Shown: positions 16,890-27,154, counted from the stretch's first letter. The stretch: DNA of 35,826 nt from Bacteroidota bacterium (GCA_013203805.1 JABMPH010000385.1:1-35826); one strand, 5' to 3'. The notes: generated from the sequence alone by a model not told the origin. Made by a program: numbers and translations.

Positions 16890-18008
16890 TCACTGTTCAC
16901 CATTCACTATCTTAACCTCTCCGTCATCAACGGAAAAAATTCTATGATCAATTGAAACAAGACTAAAGATTTTCTCAATTCTTTGTCTCTGTGTATCGGT
17001 AATGAATACCTGACCAAAGTTATTCTCACTCACAAGCTGAATAATTTGCATTACCCTACTGTCATCTAATTTATCAAAAATATCATCAAATAGGAGTATG
17101 GGCTTAAATGATTTAACACGACGTGTAAACTCAAATTGAGCAAGTTTTATAGCGATTACGAATGATTTTTGCTGTCCCTGAGAACCATATTTTTTAACAG
17201 GAAATCCATTAATTAAAAATGTTAAATCATCTTTATGAATACCACATGTGGTATATCTTGTAATTCTATCTTTTTCGGATGAATTATTCAATAATTGACC
17301 AAAGCTATCTTCGTGTAACTGAGATTCATAATTAATTTTAACAGATTCCTTTGAGCCAACTAAGAAGCTATAATACTCTTCAAATAACGGATTAAATTTA
17401 TCTAGAAACTCCTTCCTTTTCTCATAAATAGTTTTCCCGTGAAGGATTAATTTGTCGTTCCATATTTCAATTGCAGTCTCATCAAAATACCTATCATCAA
17501 ACATTTGCTTAAGCAAAGTATTTCGTTGAAGAAGAGTCTTATTGTAGTTTATGAGCTCGTTAAGATATACTTTATCGAATTGCGAAATAACACCATCAAT
17601 ATACTTCCTGCGTAGTTCACTTCCATCGTTTATCAGATCACGATCGTACGGAGATATCATTACTAAAGGAAATAATCCAATATGATCAGCTAATCGTGTA
17701 TAGGTTTTGGTATTTAGCTTAAATATTTTTTTATGGGTTCGCTTTTGAATACAGCTTACTTTATCAGCGCTATTATCCTGATTTTGATACTTGCCATGAA
17801 TTGTAAAAAAATCACATTCATGATTAATGTTTTGAGTATCTATTGAATTAAAATAACTTTTGCAAAAGGAGAGATAATAAATAGCATCCAGGATATTTGT
17901 TTTCCCTGCACCATTATTACCCACAAAGCAGTTTATTTTGTCGCTAAACTTAAGTTCAGCACCAGTATAATTCTTAAAATTAGTAAGCTTAAGATCTTGT
18001 AGAAACAT
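16890..18008 (-). CDS. recF: DNA replication and repair protein RecF
   Basis: RecF is an SMC-like ATPase that with RecO and RecR loads RecA at single-strand gaps and stalled forks. The 372-residue length is normal. Seen: the N-terminal KLTNFKNY, Walker A GNNGAGKT at 30-37, YSFLVG in the central coiled part, the signature motif YGSQGQQKSF, and Walker B with the D-loop in ILLFDDIFDKLDDSR, followed by QVFITDTQ. All nucleotide-binding elements are intact. The ATG at 18008 begins the typical MFLQDLKL. It leads the minus-strand run recF, dciA, phosphorylase. The leader shows the direct repeat AACCATGAYAAC (about 18090-18125), for which I have no function. Confidence 0.97.
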   Translation of the reverse strand: MFLQDLKLTNFKNYTGAELKFSDKINCFVGNNGAGKTNILDAIYYLSFCKSYFNSIDTQNINHECDFFTIHGKYQNQDNSADKVSCIQKRTHKKIFKLNTKTYTRLADHIGLFPLVMISPYDRDLINDGSELRRKYIDGVISQFDKVYLNELINYNKTLLQRNTLLKQMFDDRYFDETAIEIWNDKLILHGKTIYEKRKEFLDKFNPLFEEYYSFLVGSKESVKINYESQLHEDSFGQLLNNSSEKDRITRYTTCGIHKDDLTFLINGFPVKKYGSQGQQKSFVIAIKLAQFEFTRRVKSFKPILLFDDIFDKLDDSRVMQIIQLVSENNFGQVFITDTQRQRIEKIFSLVSIDHRIFSVDDGEVKIVNGEQ

Positions 18009-18129
18009 TCAGAGAAGTTATTATTTAGTTGTCATAATTGCCCTTGTTATGATGTGATAACACTATTAAGAGTTAACTGTATCTTACTAACCATGACAAC
18101 CTTACAACTTGATAACCATGATAACAGAA

Positions 18130-19221
18130 TTAATCCACTCTCACAAAAGGAAAAGCGTTCGAGAATTGTGGGTTTATTATATATGTACCAGATTCGTTAA
18201 TCCATCCCCATTCACCGCCTTTTTTAACCATGGCTTTCCCATTATTGAAATTTCTTACTTTTTCGTATTGAGGGTTAATAATCCATGTACCTTTTCCATC
18301 AATAAATCCCCATTCCTTGCCCTTTTTAACAGCAGCTAAACCTTGGTAAAAATCTTCTACGTCAACAAATTGTGGGTTAACAAAATATTTTCCTTCACTA
18401 TTAATAAAGCCCCATTCTTTTCCTTTTTTAACAGCAGCTAAACCATCCATAAATGAATGTGCGTTTAAAAATTGTGGGTTAATTATATAGTTGCCTTTTT
18501 TATCAACAAAGCCCCATTCTTTTCCTTTTTTAACTGCAGCCAATGAATTGCTATACTCAAGTATTTTATCAAACTGAGGGTTTATAACATATGAACCCAT
18601 AATATCAATTACACCCCATTCACTACCTTTTTTAACTCGGGCAAGGCCGTTATCAAAACTTAGGGCATTATCGAATTGTGGATTTATCACCCAATTACCT
18701 TTTTCATCAATATATCCCCACTGTTTATCTTTTAGTGCACAGGCCAATCCTTCAGAGAAATCCTTAACTTTATTGAATTGCGGATTAATTATGTATGATC
18801 CTTTCTTATCAACAAATCCCCATTCACCACCTGAATTTACTGCAGCAAGGTTTCCATTAAAAGATTCTGCTTTCTCAAATTGTGGATTAATAATCCAACT
18901 TCCAGTGTTGTTAATATAACCCCATTCTTTATCCTTTTTAACAGCAGCAAGACCACCACTAAAATTTTCAGCAGCATTAAATTGTGGGTTAACCATATAC
19001 GATCCCTTTGAATCTACATAGCCCCACTCACCACCATTTCGAACAGCTGCTAATCCTTCACTAAAATCTTTAATGTGCTCAAATTGTGGATTAATGGCCC
19101 AGAAACCATCAGTTTTTATGCATCCCCATTCTTTATCTTTCCTGGCGAGTGCCAGATAATCTTGAGAAAACACCATATTAAAAAGAAACAATCCCGAAAT
19201 TAATAGTACAAACTTTTTCAT
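18130..19221 (-). CDS. Secreted WG-repeat protein
   Basis: A 363-residue protein with a signal peptide (about 1-20, ending VFSQ) followed by ten tandem units of about 34 residues. Each unit contains E/Q-WG, then a short turn with KG, then INPQF and a G-L-A-A-V-type end. This is the WG (KWG) repeat pattern, thought to form a beta-rich solenoid or propeller-like fold used for binding. No catalytic domain, sorting domain or membrane anchor is visible, so the product is probably periplasmic or released. At DNA level the units recur about every 102 bases and several are very similar, so unit number may vary between strains. The neighbours (recF downstream, porQ upstream) give no functional hint. 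Its substrate or partner is unknown. Confidence 0.88.
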   Translation of the reverse strand: MKKFVLLISGLFLFNMVFSQDYLALARKDKEWGCIKTDGFWAINPQFEHIKDFSEGLAAVRNGGEWGYVDSKGSYMVNPQFNAAENFSGGLAAVKKDKEWGYINNTGSWIINPQFEKAESFNGNLAAVNSGGEWGFVDKKGSYIINPQFNKVKDFSEGLACALKDKQWGYIDEKGNWVINPQFDNALSFDNGLARVKKGSEWGVIDIMGSYVINPQFDKILEYSNSLAAVKKGKEWGFVDKKGNYIINPQFLNAHSFMDGLAAVKKGKEWGFINSEGKYFVNPQFVDVEDFYQGLAAVKKGKEWGFIDGKGTWIINPQYEKVRNFNNGKAMVKKGGEWGWINESGTYIINPQFSNAFPFVRVD

Positions 19222-19395
19222 GTGCTAGTATCATTGATTAATGAAGCTAAAATAATTAATATTTATGAAAAATCAAGAGAGGAGTAATAAGTGTTTGTAA
19301 AAATGCATTTTGTCACAGGATTAGTTAAGCAATATAATCCTATATTGTACCAAAACTTAAGTTATAAAAATAAGATAGGGAACTGATTGAGAACA

Positions 19396-20448
19396 TTATT
19401 TCTTCATAAATGAAGCCAAATCGAAAGCTATTGTTAAGTAATTAGGTGAACCTGCAAGACTATATGTTACTCTGGAATAGTTGATTCTAAATTTATATAT
19501 ACGTACCCCAAATCCCCAGCTAAAGCCAACCATAGCCATTCGGTCTTCAACTTTCATTTCTTGCCTGCGTCGATAATTATAACCACCACGGAGTATTAAA
19601 TTTTTCCCAATATATAACTCAGTGCCAATTATTATATGCCTCATAAACTGATCTCCAAATTTTGCAAAACCAGTTTTATACTTTGGCTCTCCGGTAATGG
19701 GATCAAATCCATTTGAAGGATTAGCCGGATCATTATATGTTAAATCCCATTTCTCAATATGATCATAAATTAATGAAAACCTAAAAGGCACATGATCTAA
19801 TCGTTTTGAAATTGCATATTGTAAATCAAATGGCAATGGATCTCTGCTAGCGCCTGAGTAGTATGGAGTTAGCTGCATGCCCAAATTACGGGCAACAAGC
19901 GACATCGTTATACCCGACTTAGTTTGATATGTACCGGCAACATCAATAGCCATTCCAAATGAATTATAACTTTCATACGATGAGTATATTAACTTAGCTG
20001 CCGCTCCGATGGAAAATGACGAGTCAAGTTGGCGACCCCAACCAATTGTAATTGCCATATCGTAAGCTCCAAATGTTCCTCCCAAATTACCATTCTCATC
20101 AGCATAATCAATTTTACCATAGTCCATATACTGTAAAGTACCCATAAAGCTTCCTACCTTACTAAAGGTATTGGCATATTGAATACTACTGTAATTTGTT
20201 CCAGTAAAGAAGTTAATGTAATTGAGGGCCATGCTGTTATCCATGCCTGGGTTGATAAGGGACGGGTTTACAAAGCCAATATTAACATCATTATCATTAA
20301 TTGAGGCTACATTTCCTCCAAGTGCAGCGATTCGAGCAGAAATAGGCTGCTCAAGAAATTGATAACCAGTGGATCCCCCTATTTGTGCAAAACTGTAATT
20401 TGACAATATTATTAGAAAACTTGCTATTAGTATTGTTGATTTTTTCAC
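19396..20448 (-). CDS. porQ: Type IX secretion system protein PorQ
   Basis: A 350-residue outer-membrane protein of the PorV/PorQ (FadL-like barrel) group. It has a signal peptide (about 1-21, ending SFAQ), then GGSTGYQFLEQPISARIAALGG, the typical opening of PorQ, with the phrase FVNPSLINP shortly after. The remainder alternates as barrel strands and ends GSPNYLTIAFDLASF. PorQ acts in the attachment or late steps of type IX secretion in Bacteroidota. The start codon is GTG at 20448: the codon just upstream in frame is TAA, so no earlier start exists. It stands apart from other por genes, as is usual for this scattered system. It fits with the type IX sorting-domain relic at 5831-6070. Confidence 0.9.
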   Translation of the reverse strand: MKKSTILIASFLIILSNYSFAQIGGSTGYQFLEQPISARIAALGGNVASINDNDVNIGFVNPSLINPGMDNSMALNYINFFTGTNYSSIQYANTFSKVGSFMGTLQYMDYGKIDYADENGNLGGTFGAYDMAITIGWGRQLDSSFSIGAAAKLIYSSYESYNSFGMAIDVAGTYQTKSGITMSLVARNLGMQLTPYYSGASRDPLPFDLQYAISKRLDHVPFRFSLIYDHIEKWDLTYNDPANPSNGFDPITGEPKYKTGFAKFGDQFMRHIIIGTELYIGKNLILRGGYNYRRRQEMKVEDRMAMVGFSWGFGVRIYKFRINYSRVTYSLAGSPNYLTIAFDLASFMKK

Positions 20449-20599
20449 TTAATGTATGTTTATTTCTTCTATTAAACGATGAAGGGATATTTTTATTACC
20501 CCAATTTCTAATTATGCATATAAACTTTTACAAATATCACAATCTTTATTATAAGTGCAAGTCAGTAGTGAATATATAGTATTTGATTTGAAAAAAAAA

Positions 20600-20682
20600 G
20601 GAAGATTTAAATTATGCATTATTCAAGTAATAATGACACTACCAAGGAAAATAATGATATCTATACCAACTACAAATCTTCC
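20600..20682 (-). terminator. Branched stem-loop with T-tract after the head-GIN gene
   Basis: Read on the minus strand, GGAAGATTT (20682-20674) begins immediately after the stop codon and pairs with AAATCTTCC (20608-20600), which is followed by nine T residues. The 65-base interval holds its own perfect 7-bp hairpin, CATTATT-5-AATAATG (20617-20635). The stem plus T-run looks like an intrinsic terminator, but with an unusually long, internally folded loop. Confidence 0.5.
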
Positions 20683-21399
20683 CTAATTAACCTTATTAAC
20701 CTCACCGCTTCCTGATATGTTGATACTTATTTCGGGATTACCGGAATAACTTATTTCACCGCTGCCATGGACGGTAGCATGAAGCTTATTATGAGCAACA
20801 ACGCTTGCCTTTCCTGATCCACTTATTTTTACCCTTGCTCTAAATGATTTGAGCCCAAGGCTTTTAAAATCACCAGAACCGTTTATGTCGACATCAATGT
20901 TCTGGCATGTTCCGTTTAATATTATATTTCCAGAACCGTTAATATCTCCATCAACATCATTTGTAAAAATACTTAGCGAAATACTACCTGAACCGTTAAC
21001 TTTTAACTCAAGGTTTTCCGATTTTATGTGGAAATCGGAATATACATTTGCACTACCTGAAACTTTAACTACTTCAATTGCTGTTGTTGTAATTTCAATA
21101 ACTATGTCGCTATTATCCGCTTTGCATACATCACCCAGTATTATTAGTTTGTTTCGTGTTATCGATGTTGTTATCGCGTTCACATATGATTCAGGAGCTG
21201 TTATTGTAATCCCGGGTTCATCACCCATAATGATTTTCACATTTGCTGGGATAGAAATGTCAATTCCATTAAAACTTTCCACTATTCGATTATCTGTAAT
21301 TATATCCCCTTCAGCATCCACACAATGAAAATTACAAGATGATAAACTGAATAATATAGCTGGGACTACAAATAAAACTAGTTGCTTATATTTTTTCAT
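20683..21399 (-). CDS. Head-GIN (DUF2807) family lipoprotein
   Basis: A 238-residue exported lipoprotein: a basic start (MKKYKQ), a hydrophobic core and the lipobox FSLSSC with Cys22 as the predicted lipidated residue. The mature part opens with a segment resembling FNGIDISIPANVKIIMGDEP, which is typical of the GIN domain, and then shows a right-handed beta-helix-like rhythm rich in VNGSGSI, VSGSANV and INGSG units about 18-20 residues apart. DUF2807 proteins are abundant in Bacteroidota and are generally taken to be surface or periplasmic binding or structural proteins. No specific role is known to me. The gene is monocistronic by appearance, with a -7 box upstream and a T-tract stem-loop downstream. 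Confidence 0.88.
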   Translation of the reverse strand: MKKYKQLVLFVVPAILFSLSSCNFHCVDAEGDIITDNRIVESFNGIDISIPANVKIIMGDEPGITITAPESYVNAITTSITRNKLIILGDVCKADNSDIVIEITTTAIEVVKVSGSANVYSDFHIKSENLELKVNGSGSISLSIFTNDVDGDINGSGNIILNGTCQNIDVDINGSGDFKSLGLKSFRARVKISGSGKASVVAHNKLHATVHGSGEISYSGNPEISINISGSGEVNKVN

Positions 21400-21424
21400 G
21401 ATATTGTTATGTTGATCAATACCA

Positions 21425-21432
21425 CAAAATTA
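21425..21432 (-). promoter_or_regulatory. -7 box upstream of the head-GIN gene
   Basis: The minus strand reads TAATTTTG, an exact TAnnTTTG match, 25 bases before the ATG at 21399. There is no TTG at the usual -33 spacing. Confidence 0.4.
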
Positions 21433-21619
21433 ATTCAATTTTTTTGAGAATGAAAATTTATTTCGTCATCGTACAATACTGATTAAAAAACAGACGTTGT
21501 TTATATGAAACTCTATACCCAAATACCGTCGCAGTTTTTATCGTTTGTTTTATAATTATAATATATTGCAATAATATATCTTTCAGCCTGTTCATAATTT
21601 CTAACCTTAAACAAAAGCC

Positions 21620-24600
21620 ATGAGAAAGCCAGTTAACAGTACAGTTTTGAAGAATCTATCCCTCCTTTTAATTTTCCTGAGTATTATTTCCTGTGTTGAT
21701 AATACTCCTTCGATGGAAGAAGAAACAACGAGTTCAAGGATATTACCTAAAGCCTATGTAAATCAAGTTACCGATGAATATGTGGGGTCAACAAGCTCAA
21801 TTCAAATTAACTTTAGTGCCGATATAGAATTGATTGTGGATGGAGGTGATATTATTGATGAAGAAATTTTCAAATTCAGTCCCTCTGTTGATGGTAAAGT
21901 GTACTGGAATGGGAAATCCTCATTAATTTTTCAACCTGATAAACCACTTGAGTTTAACCAACTATATAATGTAAAGGTATTTCTTGATAAGTTGTTTAAG
22001 ATGGACAGAAATCAGGACAAAATCTTTAAATTTAATATAAGGGTTTTTCCACAAAATCTCACATTCAAAAGAGATGAATTACAATCATACAAAGGAAAAG
22101 ATGCTAAGTATAATTTTCTTGATGTGCGAATTATTTCGTCAGAACCAATTGGTGATAAGAATATTGAAAAACTACTTTTCGCTGAACAGGATGGAAGGAA
22201 ACTGGAAATCACTCCTTTGATTTCTGATAAAGTAGATTTTAAGGAATTTAGAATTGAAAATATTGAGCGAAAAGAGACTCAAAGTATTGTAATAATAAGT
22301 TGGGACGGAAAAGAAATTGGTTCTGACGATGTGGGCATTGAGGAGGTGCCAGTTCCTCCCGCAAACGTATTTAAGTTTATAAGTGCAAAAGTAATAAATA
22401 CCCCAAGTCAATATATTGAGTTAACATTTTCTGATCCAATTAACCCAACAATGAATCTCAATGGCATTGTATATATAACAGAAAACATGGATGTTAAGTA
22501 TGATATTGAGGCTAACAAAATTCTTATATATCCAACATCTCACCAAACAGGAGATATAGTAGTTGCCATAAAAAAAGAGCTTAAGAATAGTAAGGGGAAG
22601 GGATTGAAAAATGACCTTCTTAAAAATATCCATTTCGGACAAATTCCACCTGCTGTAAAATTTATCGATGATGGGGTGGTACTCCCCGGAAATGACAACT
22701 GGACTATTAATTTTAGTGTTGTTAACTTGTCGAAAGTTGATATTATAATTCACAAAATATTTGTCGAAAATGTGAAGCAATTTCTACAAGTTAACAATCT
22801 TGATGGTAAACGTGAATTAGTTAGGGTATCTCAAATTATACATAAAGAACAGCTTGATCTTAAGCTATTAGCAAGTACCAATGATGGCTCATGGCTAAAT
22901 TATGCAGTAGATATTAGTAAAATGATTCGTGAAAACGAACAAGGAATTTATCGGATACAGATTAAGTTTAAAAAGGAATATTCACTTTATGTTTGTGATG
23001 ATAAGGAGATAGCAGACGAGAAGAATGGTTACAACTACGGCCATCACGATTATTACGATGATGAATATTATTATCCAGAATATTTTAGATGGGGATATCA
23101 GGATAATCCATGCTCAAATTCATATTACTATTATGAAAGATTTGTTGCGAAGAATGTGCTGGCATCAAATATAGGGTTAATTGTAAAAGGTGATAAGCAA
23201 AGTGGATATACTGTTTTTGCAACCGATTTGCTCACTGCCGATGTAATTGGTGGGCTTACAATTACAGCATTTGACTATCAGCAGCAACCCATTAAAATTG
23301 TAACCACAAATTCAAATGGAATTGCTCAACTTGGAATTATTGATGATCCCTGGATGGTTGTAGCACAGCGAAACAAGGAGTTTGCTTATGTTAAAATTAA
23401 AGGCGGTAACTCATTATCATATTCCAAATTCGACACTAAAGGTGTAATGCCAAGTAATGGAATTAGCGGTTTTATATATGGTGATAGAGGAGTATGGAGA
23501 CCTGGTGACACTCTATTTTTAACTCTAATTGCCATGGATATTAATGGAAAGCTTCCCGAAAAGCACCCTTCAACCTTAAGGTTATATAATCCAAAAGGAA
23601 AACTTATGGTTGAGAAAACTTTGTCGACTAGTATCAATGGGTTCTACTCTTTTAAGCCGGTAACAACATCCGATGACTTAACCGGAGTTTGGAGGGCTGA
23701 GTTTAAGGTTGGTGGGTCGCAATTTACAAAATCCATCCGCATCGAAAATCTTAAACCTAACCGACTCAAGATATTACTAGATTTTAAAACGAAGCAACTA
23801 ATTTCGGGAAATAACAAAGCTTCAATAAAAGTTAATTGGTTACATGGTGGTATTGCGTCGGGATTGAAAACTGAAATTAACGCAACTCTCAGGCCTTCTA
23901 AAACAACTTTCGACAAGTTCCCAGATTATAGTTTCAACGATATTGGCAGATATTTTGCTCCTGATGAAGTAACTGTTCTTGATAAGGATTTGAATAAGAA
24001 TGGCGAACTTGATTTTAATATAGTTCTTCCGCCATCAAAGAGAGCACCCGGAAAACTCAAAGTTACTTTTTTAACCCGTGTATTTGAAAAAGGTGGTGAT
24101 TTTTCAATCTCTCAGGATAATATGATATATTCTCCATTCAGCACTTATGTAGGGCTACAGCTACCTAAAAATGATAATGGGTCAAGTTACATGGAGGTAG
24201 ATAAGTTGCATAGGTTTAAAGTTGCCACGGTTGATAAAGATGGACTCCCCATCTCGGTTAATAATCTTGAAGTTGAAATTTACAAAACAAATTGGAGCTG
24301 GTGGTATGGCTATGGTGATGGATATTCACCGAGATATATGTCATCGCGATATAGCGATTTGGTAAGCAGTCAGCGTATTAATACAAAAGATGGCGAGGGG
24401 TATTTTGATTTTGAAATTACATATCCAATGTGGGGATATTATTATGTTAAAGTACTCGACCCTGAAAGTGGACATAGTTGTGGATCAAAATTTTATATGG
24501 ACTGGCCATCGTGGTATTCCAGAAATAACCGAAGTGCACCGGGTGATGCAAGCCAGTTGAGTTTAACATCTGATAAAGAAAAATATTTGGTTGGTGATAC

Positions 24601-27154
24601 AGTAAGAATAAGTTTTCCAAGCCCTGGAAACTCAAATATACTGGTTAGTTTGGAAAGTAATAATAAGATTCTCAGAACATGGTGGCAAAATAGTAAACCT
24701 GAAGAAAGTCTTATTGAGTTTATCACCGATGCAGATATGGCACCAAATATTTACGCAACTATTTCTGTTATTCAGCCATTTGGTATAAACGAAAATGATT
24801 TGCCTGCCAGATTGTATGGAGTAATCCCCATAATGGTAGAGGATCCGGCAACCGTTCTGAACCCAGTTCTTACCCTACCTAAAGAAATCAGACCCAATAC
24901 TGAGTTTAGCTTTGTAGTAAGTGAAAAAAATAGTCGTAAAATGACATACACAATAGCTATTGTTGATGAAGGTTTATTGGATATTACTAAATTCAAAACA
25001 CCCGATCCACACAAACTGTTTTATGCTAAGCAGGCATTGAAAATGCAAACCTGGGATATGTTTGATTATGTAATAACAGCATTTAAAGGTAGTTTGGCTA
25101 ATACATTTGCAATTGGTGGTGGATTTTCTGAAGATGATGACAAACCATCCAAGAAAAAAGCAAACAGGTTTAAGCCTGTTGTAACGTATGTTGGTCCCTT
25201 CACCTTGCAAGCCGGTGAAACTCTGACTCATAATGTACTAATGACGAACTATGTTGGATCTGTTAAGTTTATGTTGGTTGCAGGTAATGATGGCGCATTT
25301 GGAAACACCTCCGCCATCGTGCCCGTAAAACAACCTCTTATGGTGTTGGCAACAATGCCGAGAGTATTGGCACCAACTGAGCAAATAAAGCTACCAGTGT
25401 CGGTATTTTCGATGGATGAGAAGATTAAGAATGTAAGTGTCAAACTAATTACCAATGATAACTTTAGTGTTAATGTATCTGAGCAAAATATAAAGTTTAC
25501 CGAACTTGGAGAAAAGACCATATATTTCGACGCTTATGTTAATGAAGGTGAGGGAATTGGCAAGGTTAAAGTGGAAGTATCATCGGGTGATGAAAATGCA
25601 TACTATGATGTTGAGATTGACATTCGAAATCCAAACCCAAGAACTTATCAAGTTAAAAACCTATTATTGGAGAAAGGCAAAACTCTTGACCATAAGCCAG
25701 AATTCAAGGGTGTTAAGGGTAGTTTTGAACTAAGCTTCAGTGTAAGTTCAATGCCACAAATCAATCTTGAAAAAAGATTAAATTATCTAATAAGATATCC
25801 ATATCATTGCATCGAACAAACAACATCAGCTGCCTTCCCACAGCTATATTTAAATGAAATGACAGAGCTGTCTGAAAAACAAAAAAATAGGATTGAGAAT
25901 CATATTAGTTCAGCAATTAGTAGAATATCTAAAATGCAAGTTACAAATGGTGGATTTAGTTATTGGCCAGGTAATTCAATGGCAAATAATTGGGGAACTT
26001 CATATGCCGGTCATTTCCTTCTAAAAGCAAAGCAAAAAGGATACAACCTCTCACCAACTATGTTAAAAAACTGGATAAAGTATCAAAAAAGGCAAGCGGA
26101 TAATTGGTATCCAGAATATAGTTCCAATAGAATGATTTATAATGATCTAACGCAGGCATATAGGTTATACACCCTTGCTTTGGCCGAATTACCAAATCTT
26201 GGGGCTATGAATAAGATGCGGGAAATGAAAGGGTTACATTTCATTGCTAAGTATCAACTTGCTGCTGCTTATGCTCTTATTGGTCAAAAAAGTGTGGCAA
26301 GTAAATTAATCGAAGGAGCAACTTATGTGGAGCCGGTTCGTTATTATTGGAGATGGAGTTATGGTTCAGAAACTCGCGATAAGGCCATGATGGTAGAACC
26401 ACTTTATCTTATTAATGATAATGATGCAATTCCCATTGTGTTGGAGGTTGCATCAGCTTTAAGGTCTGATAGATGGATGAGTACACAAACCACTGCTTTT
26501 AGTTTGGCTGCCATTTCATTATACACTTCAAATAATGATAAAAATGATGCCTATTCATTTAAGTATAAGTGGGATAGTTGGTCGGACGAGATAATTCCGG
26601 TTAAACCAATTTTTGAAAAAGAGCTGCTTGTGGATGATGGGACAAAGCTGGAACTTGATAATACAAGTAATACAGATGTATTTGTAACTATTACTACCTC
26701 AGGGATTCCTGAGCTTGGAAGTATAATTAGTGAAGAAAAGAATATAAATCTATCTATACAATATAAGCGTATGGATGGCAGCATCCTCGACATAAAAAAT
26801 ATTAAGCATGGTACCGATTTTTATGTGGAGATAAGAGTAACTAATCCAGGTAAATTTGGCGATTTGGAAAATTTAGCTCTTAGCCAGATTTTTCCTTCAG
26901 GATGGGAGATTATAAATACCAGAGTATTTGATCTTGGAGCAGAATTAAAATCGGATAATGCTAATTATATTGATTTCCGAGATGATAGAGTGAATTTCTT
27001 CTTCGATCTTCGTCGTGGAGAAACTAAGAAATATATCGTTTTGCTTAATGCAGCTTATGGAGGAAAATATTTCTTGCCAGCCACACAATGTAGTGATATG
27101 TATAATAATAATGTATCAGCAATTATTGGTGGGGGATGGGTTCAGGTTGAGTAG
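21620..27154 (+). CDS. Alpha-2-macroglobulin family lipoprotein with intact thioester
   Basis: An 1844-residue bacterial alpha-2-macroglobulin (YfhM/MagD-like), thought to trap foreign proteases in the periplasm. Seen: a lipobox LSIISC with Cys25; an N-terminal Ig-like region; a macroglobulin domain containing GFIYGDRGVWRPGDTLFLT (near 615-635); a flexible charged stretch GGGFSEDDDKPSKKKANRF near 1170-1190, in the position of a bait-like loop; then PFTLQAGETL and TMPRVLAPTE. The thioester motif is CIEQ, with Cys1397 and Gln1400, inside the alpha-helical domain, so covalent trapping should be possible. An unusual Tyr/Asp/His-rich patch lies near 472-510 (NYGHHDYYDDEYYYPEYF and SYYYYERF). The next gene encodes PBP1C, the conserved partner that may repair the peptidoglycan breach at which the macroglobulin defends. 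Confidence 0.95.
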   Translation: MRKPVNSTVLKNLSLLLIFLSIISCVDNTPSMEEETTSSRILPKAYVNQVTDEYVGSTSSIQINFSADIELIVDGGDIIDEEIFKFSPSVDGKVYWNGKSSLIFQPDKPLEFNQLYNVKVFLDKLFKMDRNQDKIFKFNIRVFPQNLTFKRDELQSYKGKDAKYNFLDVRIISSEPIGDKNIEKLLFAEQDGRKLEITPLISDKVDFKEFRIENIERKETQSIVIISWDGKEIGSDDVGIEEVPVPPANVFKFISAKVINTPSQYIELTFSDPINPTMNLNGIVYITENMDVKYDIEANKILIYPTSHQTGDIVVAIKKELKNSKGKGLKNDLLKNIHFGQIPPAVKFIDDGVVLPGNDNWTINFSVVNLSKVDIIIHKIFVENVKQFLQVNNLDGKRELVRVSQIIHKEQLDLKLLASTNDGSWLNYAVDISKMIRENEQGIYRIQIKFKKEYSLYVCDDKEIADEKNGYNYGHHDYYDDEYYYPEYFRWGYQDNPCSNSYYYYERFVAKNVLASNIGLIVKGDKQSGYTVFATDLLTADVIGGLTITAFDYQQQPIKIVTTNSNGIAQLGIIDDPWMVVAQRNKEFAYVKIKGGNSLSYSKFDTKGVMPSNGISGFIYGDRGVWRPGDTLFLTLIAMDINGKLPEKHPSTLRLYNPKGKLMVEKTLSTSINGFYSFKPVTTSDDLTGVWRAEFKVGGSQFTKSIRIENLKPNRLKILLDFKTKQLISGNNKASIKVNWLHGGIASGLKTEINATLRPSKTTFDKFPDYSFNDIGRYFAPDEVTVLDKDLNKNGELDFNIVLPPSKRAPGKLKVTFLTRVFEKGGDFSISQDNMIYSPFSTYVGLQLPKNDNGSSYMEVDKLHRFKVATVDKDGLPISVNNLEVEIYKTNWSWWYGYGDGYSPRYMSSRYSDLVSSQRINTKDGEGYFDFEITYPMWGYYYVKVLDPESGHSCGSKFYMDWPSWYSRNNRSAPGDASQLSLTSDKEKYLVGDTVRISFPSPGNSNILVSLESNNKILRTWWQNSKPEESLIEFITDADMAPNIYATISVIQPFGINENDLPARLYGVIPIMVEDPATVLNPVLTLPKEIRPNTEFSFVVSEKNSRKMTYTIAIVDEGLLDITKFKTPDPHKLFYAKQALKMQTWDMFDYVITAFKGSLANTFAIGGGFSEDDDKPSKKKANRFKPVVTYVGPFTLQAGETLTHNVLMTNYVGSVKFMLVAGNDGAFGNTSAIVPVKQPLMVLATMPRVLAPTEQIKLPVSVFSMDEKIKNVSVKLITNDNFSVNVSEQNIKFTELGEKTIYFDAYVNEGEGIGKVKVEVSSGDENAYYDVEIDIRNPNPRTYQVKNLLLEKGKTLDHKPEFKGVKGSFELSFSVSSMPQINLEKRLNYLIRYPYHCIEQTTSAAFPQLYLNEMTELSEKQKNRIENHISSAISRISKMQVTNGGFSYWPGNSMANNWGTSYAGHFLLKAKQKGYNLSPTMLKNWIKYQKRQADNWYPEYSSNRMIYNDLTQAYRLYTLALAELPNLGAMNKMREMKGLHFIAKYQLAAAYALIGQKSVASKLIEGATYVEPVRYYWRWSYGSETRDKAMMVEPLYLINDNDAIPIVLEVASALRSDRWMSTQTTAFSLAAISLYTSNNDKNDAYSFKYKWDSWSDEIIPVKPIFEKELLVDDGTKLELDNTSNTDVFVTITTSGIPELGSIISEEKNINLSIQYKRMDGSILDIKNIKHGTDFYVEIRVTNPGKFGDLENLALSQIFPSGWEIINTRVFDLGAELKSDNANYIDFRDDRVNFFFDLRRGETKKYIVLLNAAYGGKYFLPATQCSDMYNNNVSAIIGGGWVQVE

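Noticed and set aside
16525-18008. recF-dciA region as a replication origin
   Set aside because: No dnaA or dnaN gene and no cluster of DnaA boxes was seen, and recF is often far from the origin in Bacteroidota.
18130-19221. Regularly spaced repeats, considered as a CRISPR-like array
   Set aside because: The 102-base periodicity is a protein-coding WG repeat in one open frame, with no repeat-spacer structure.
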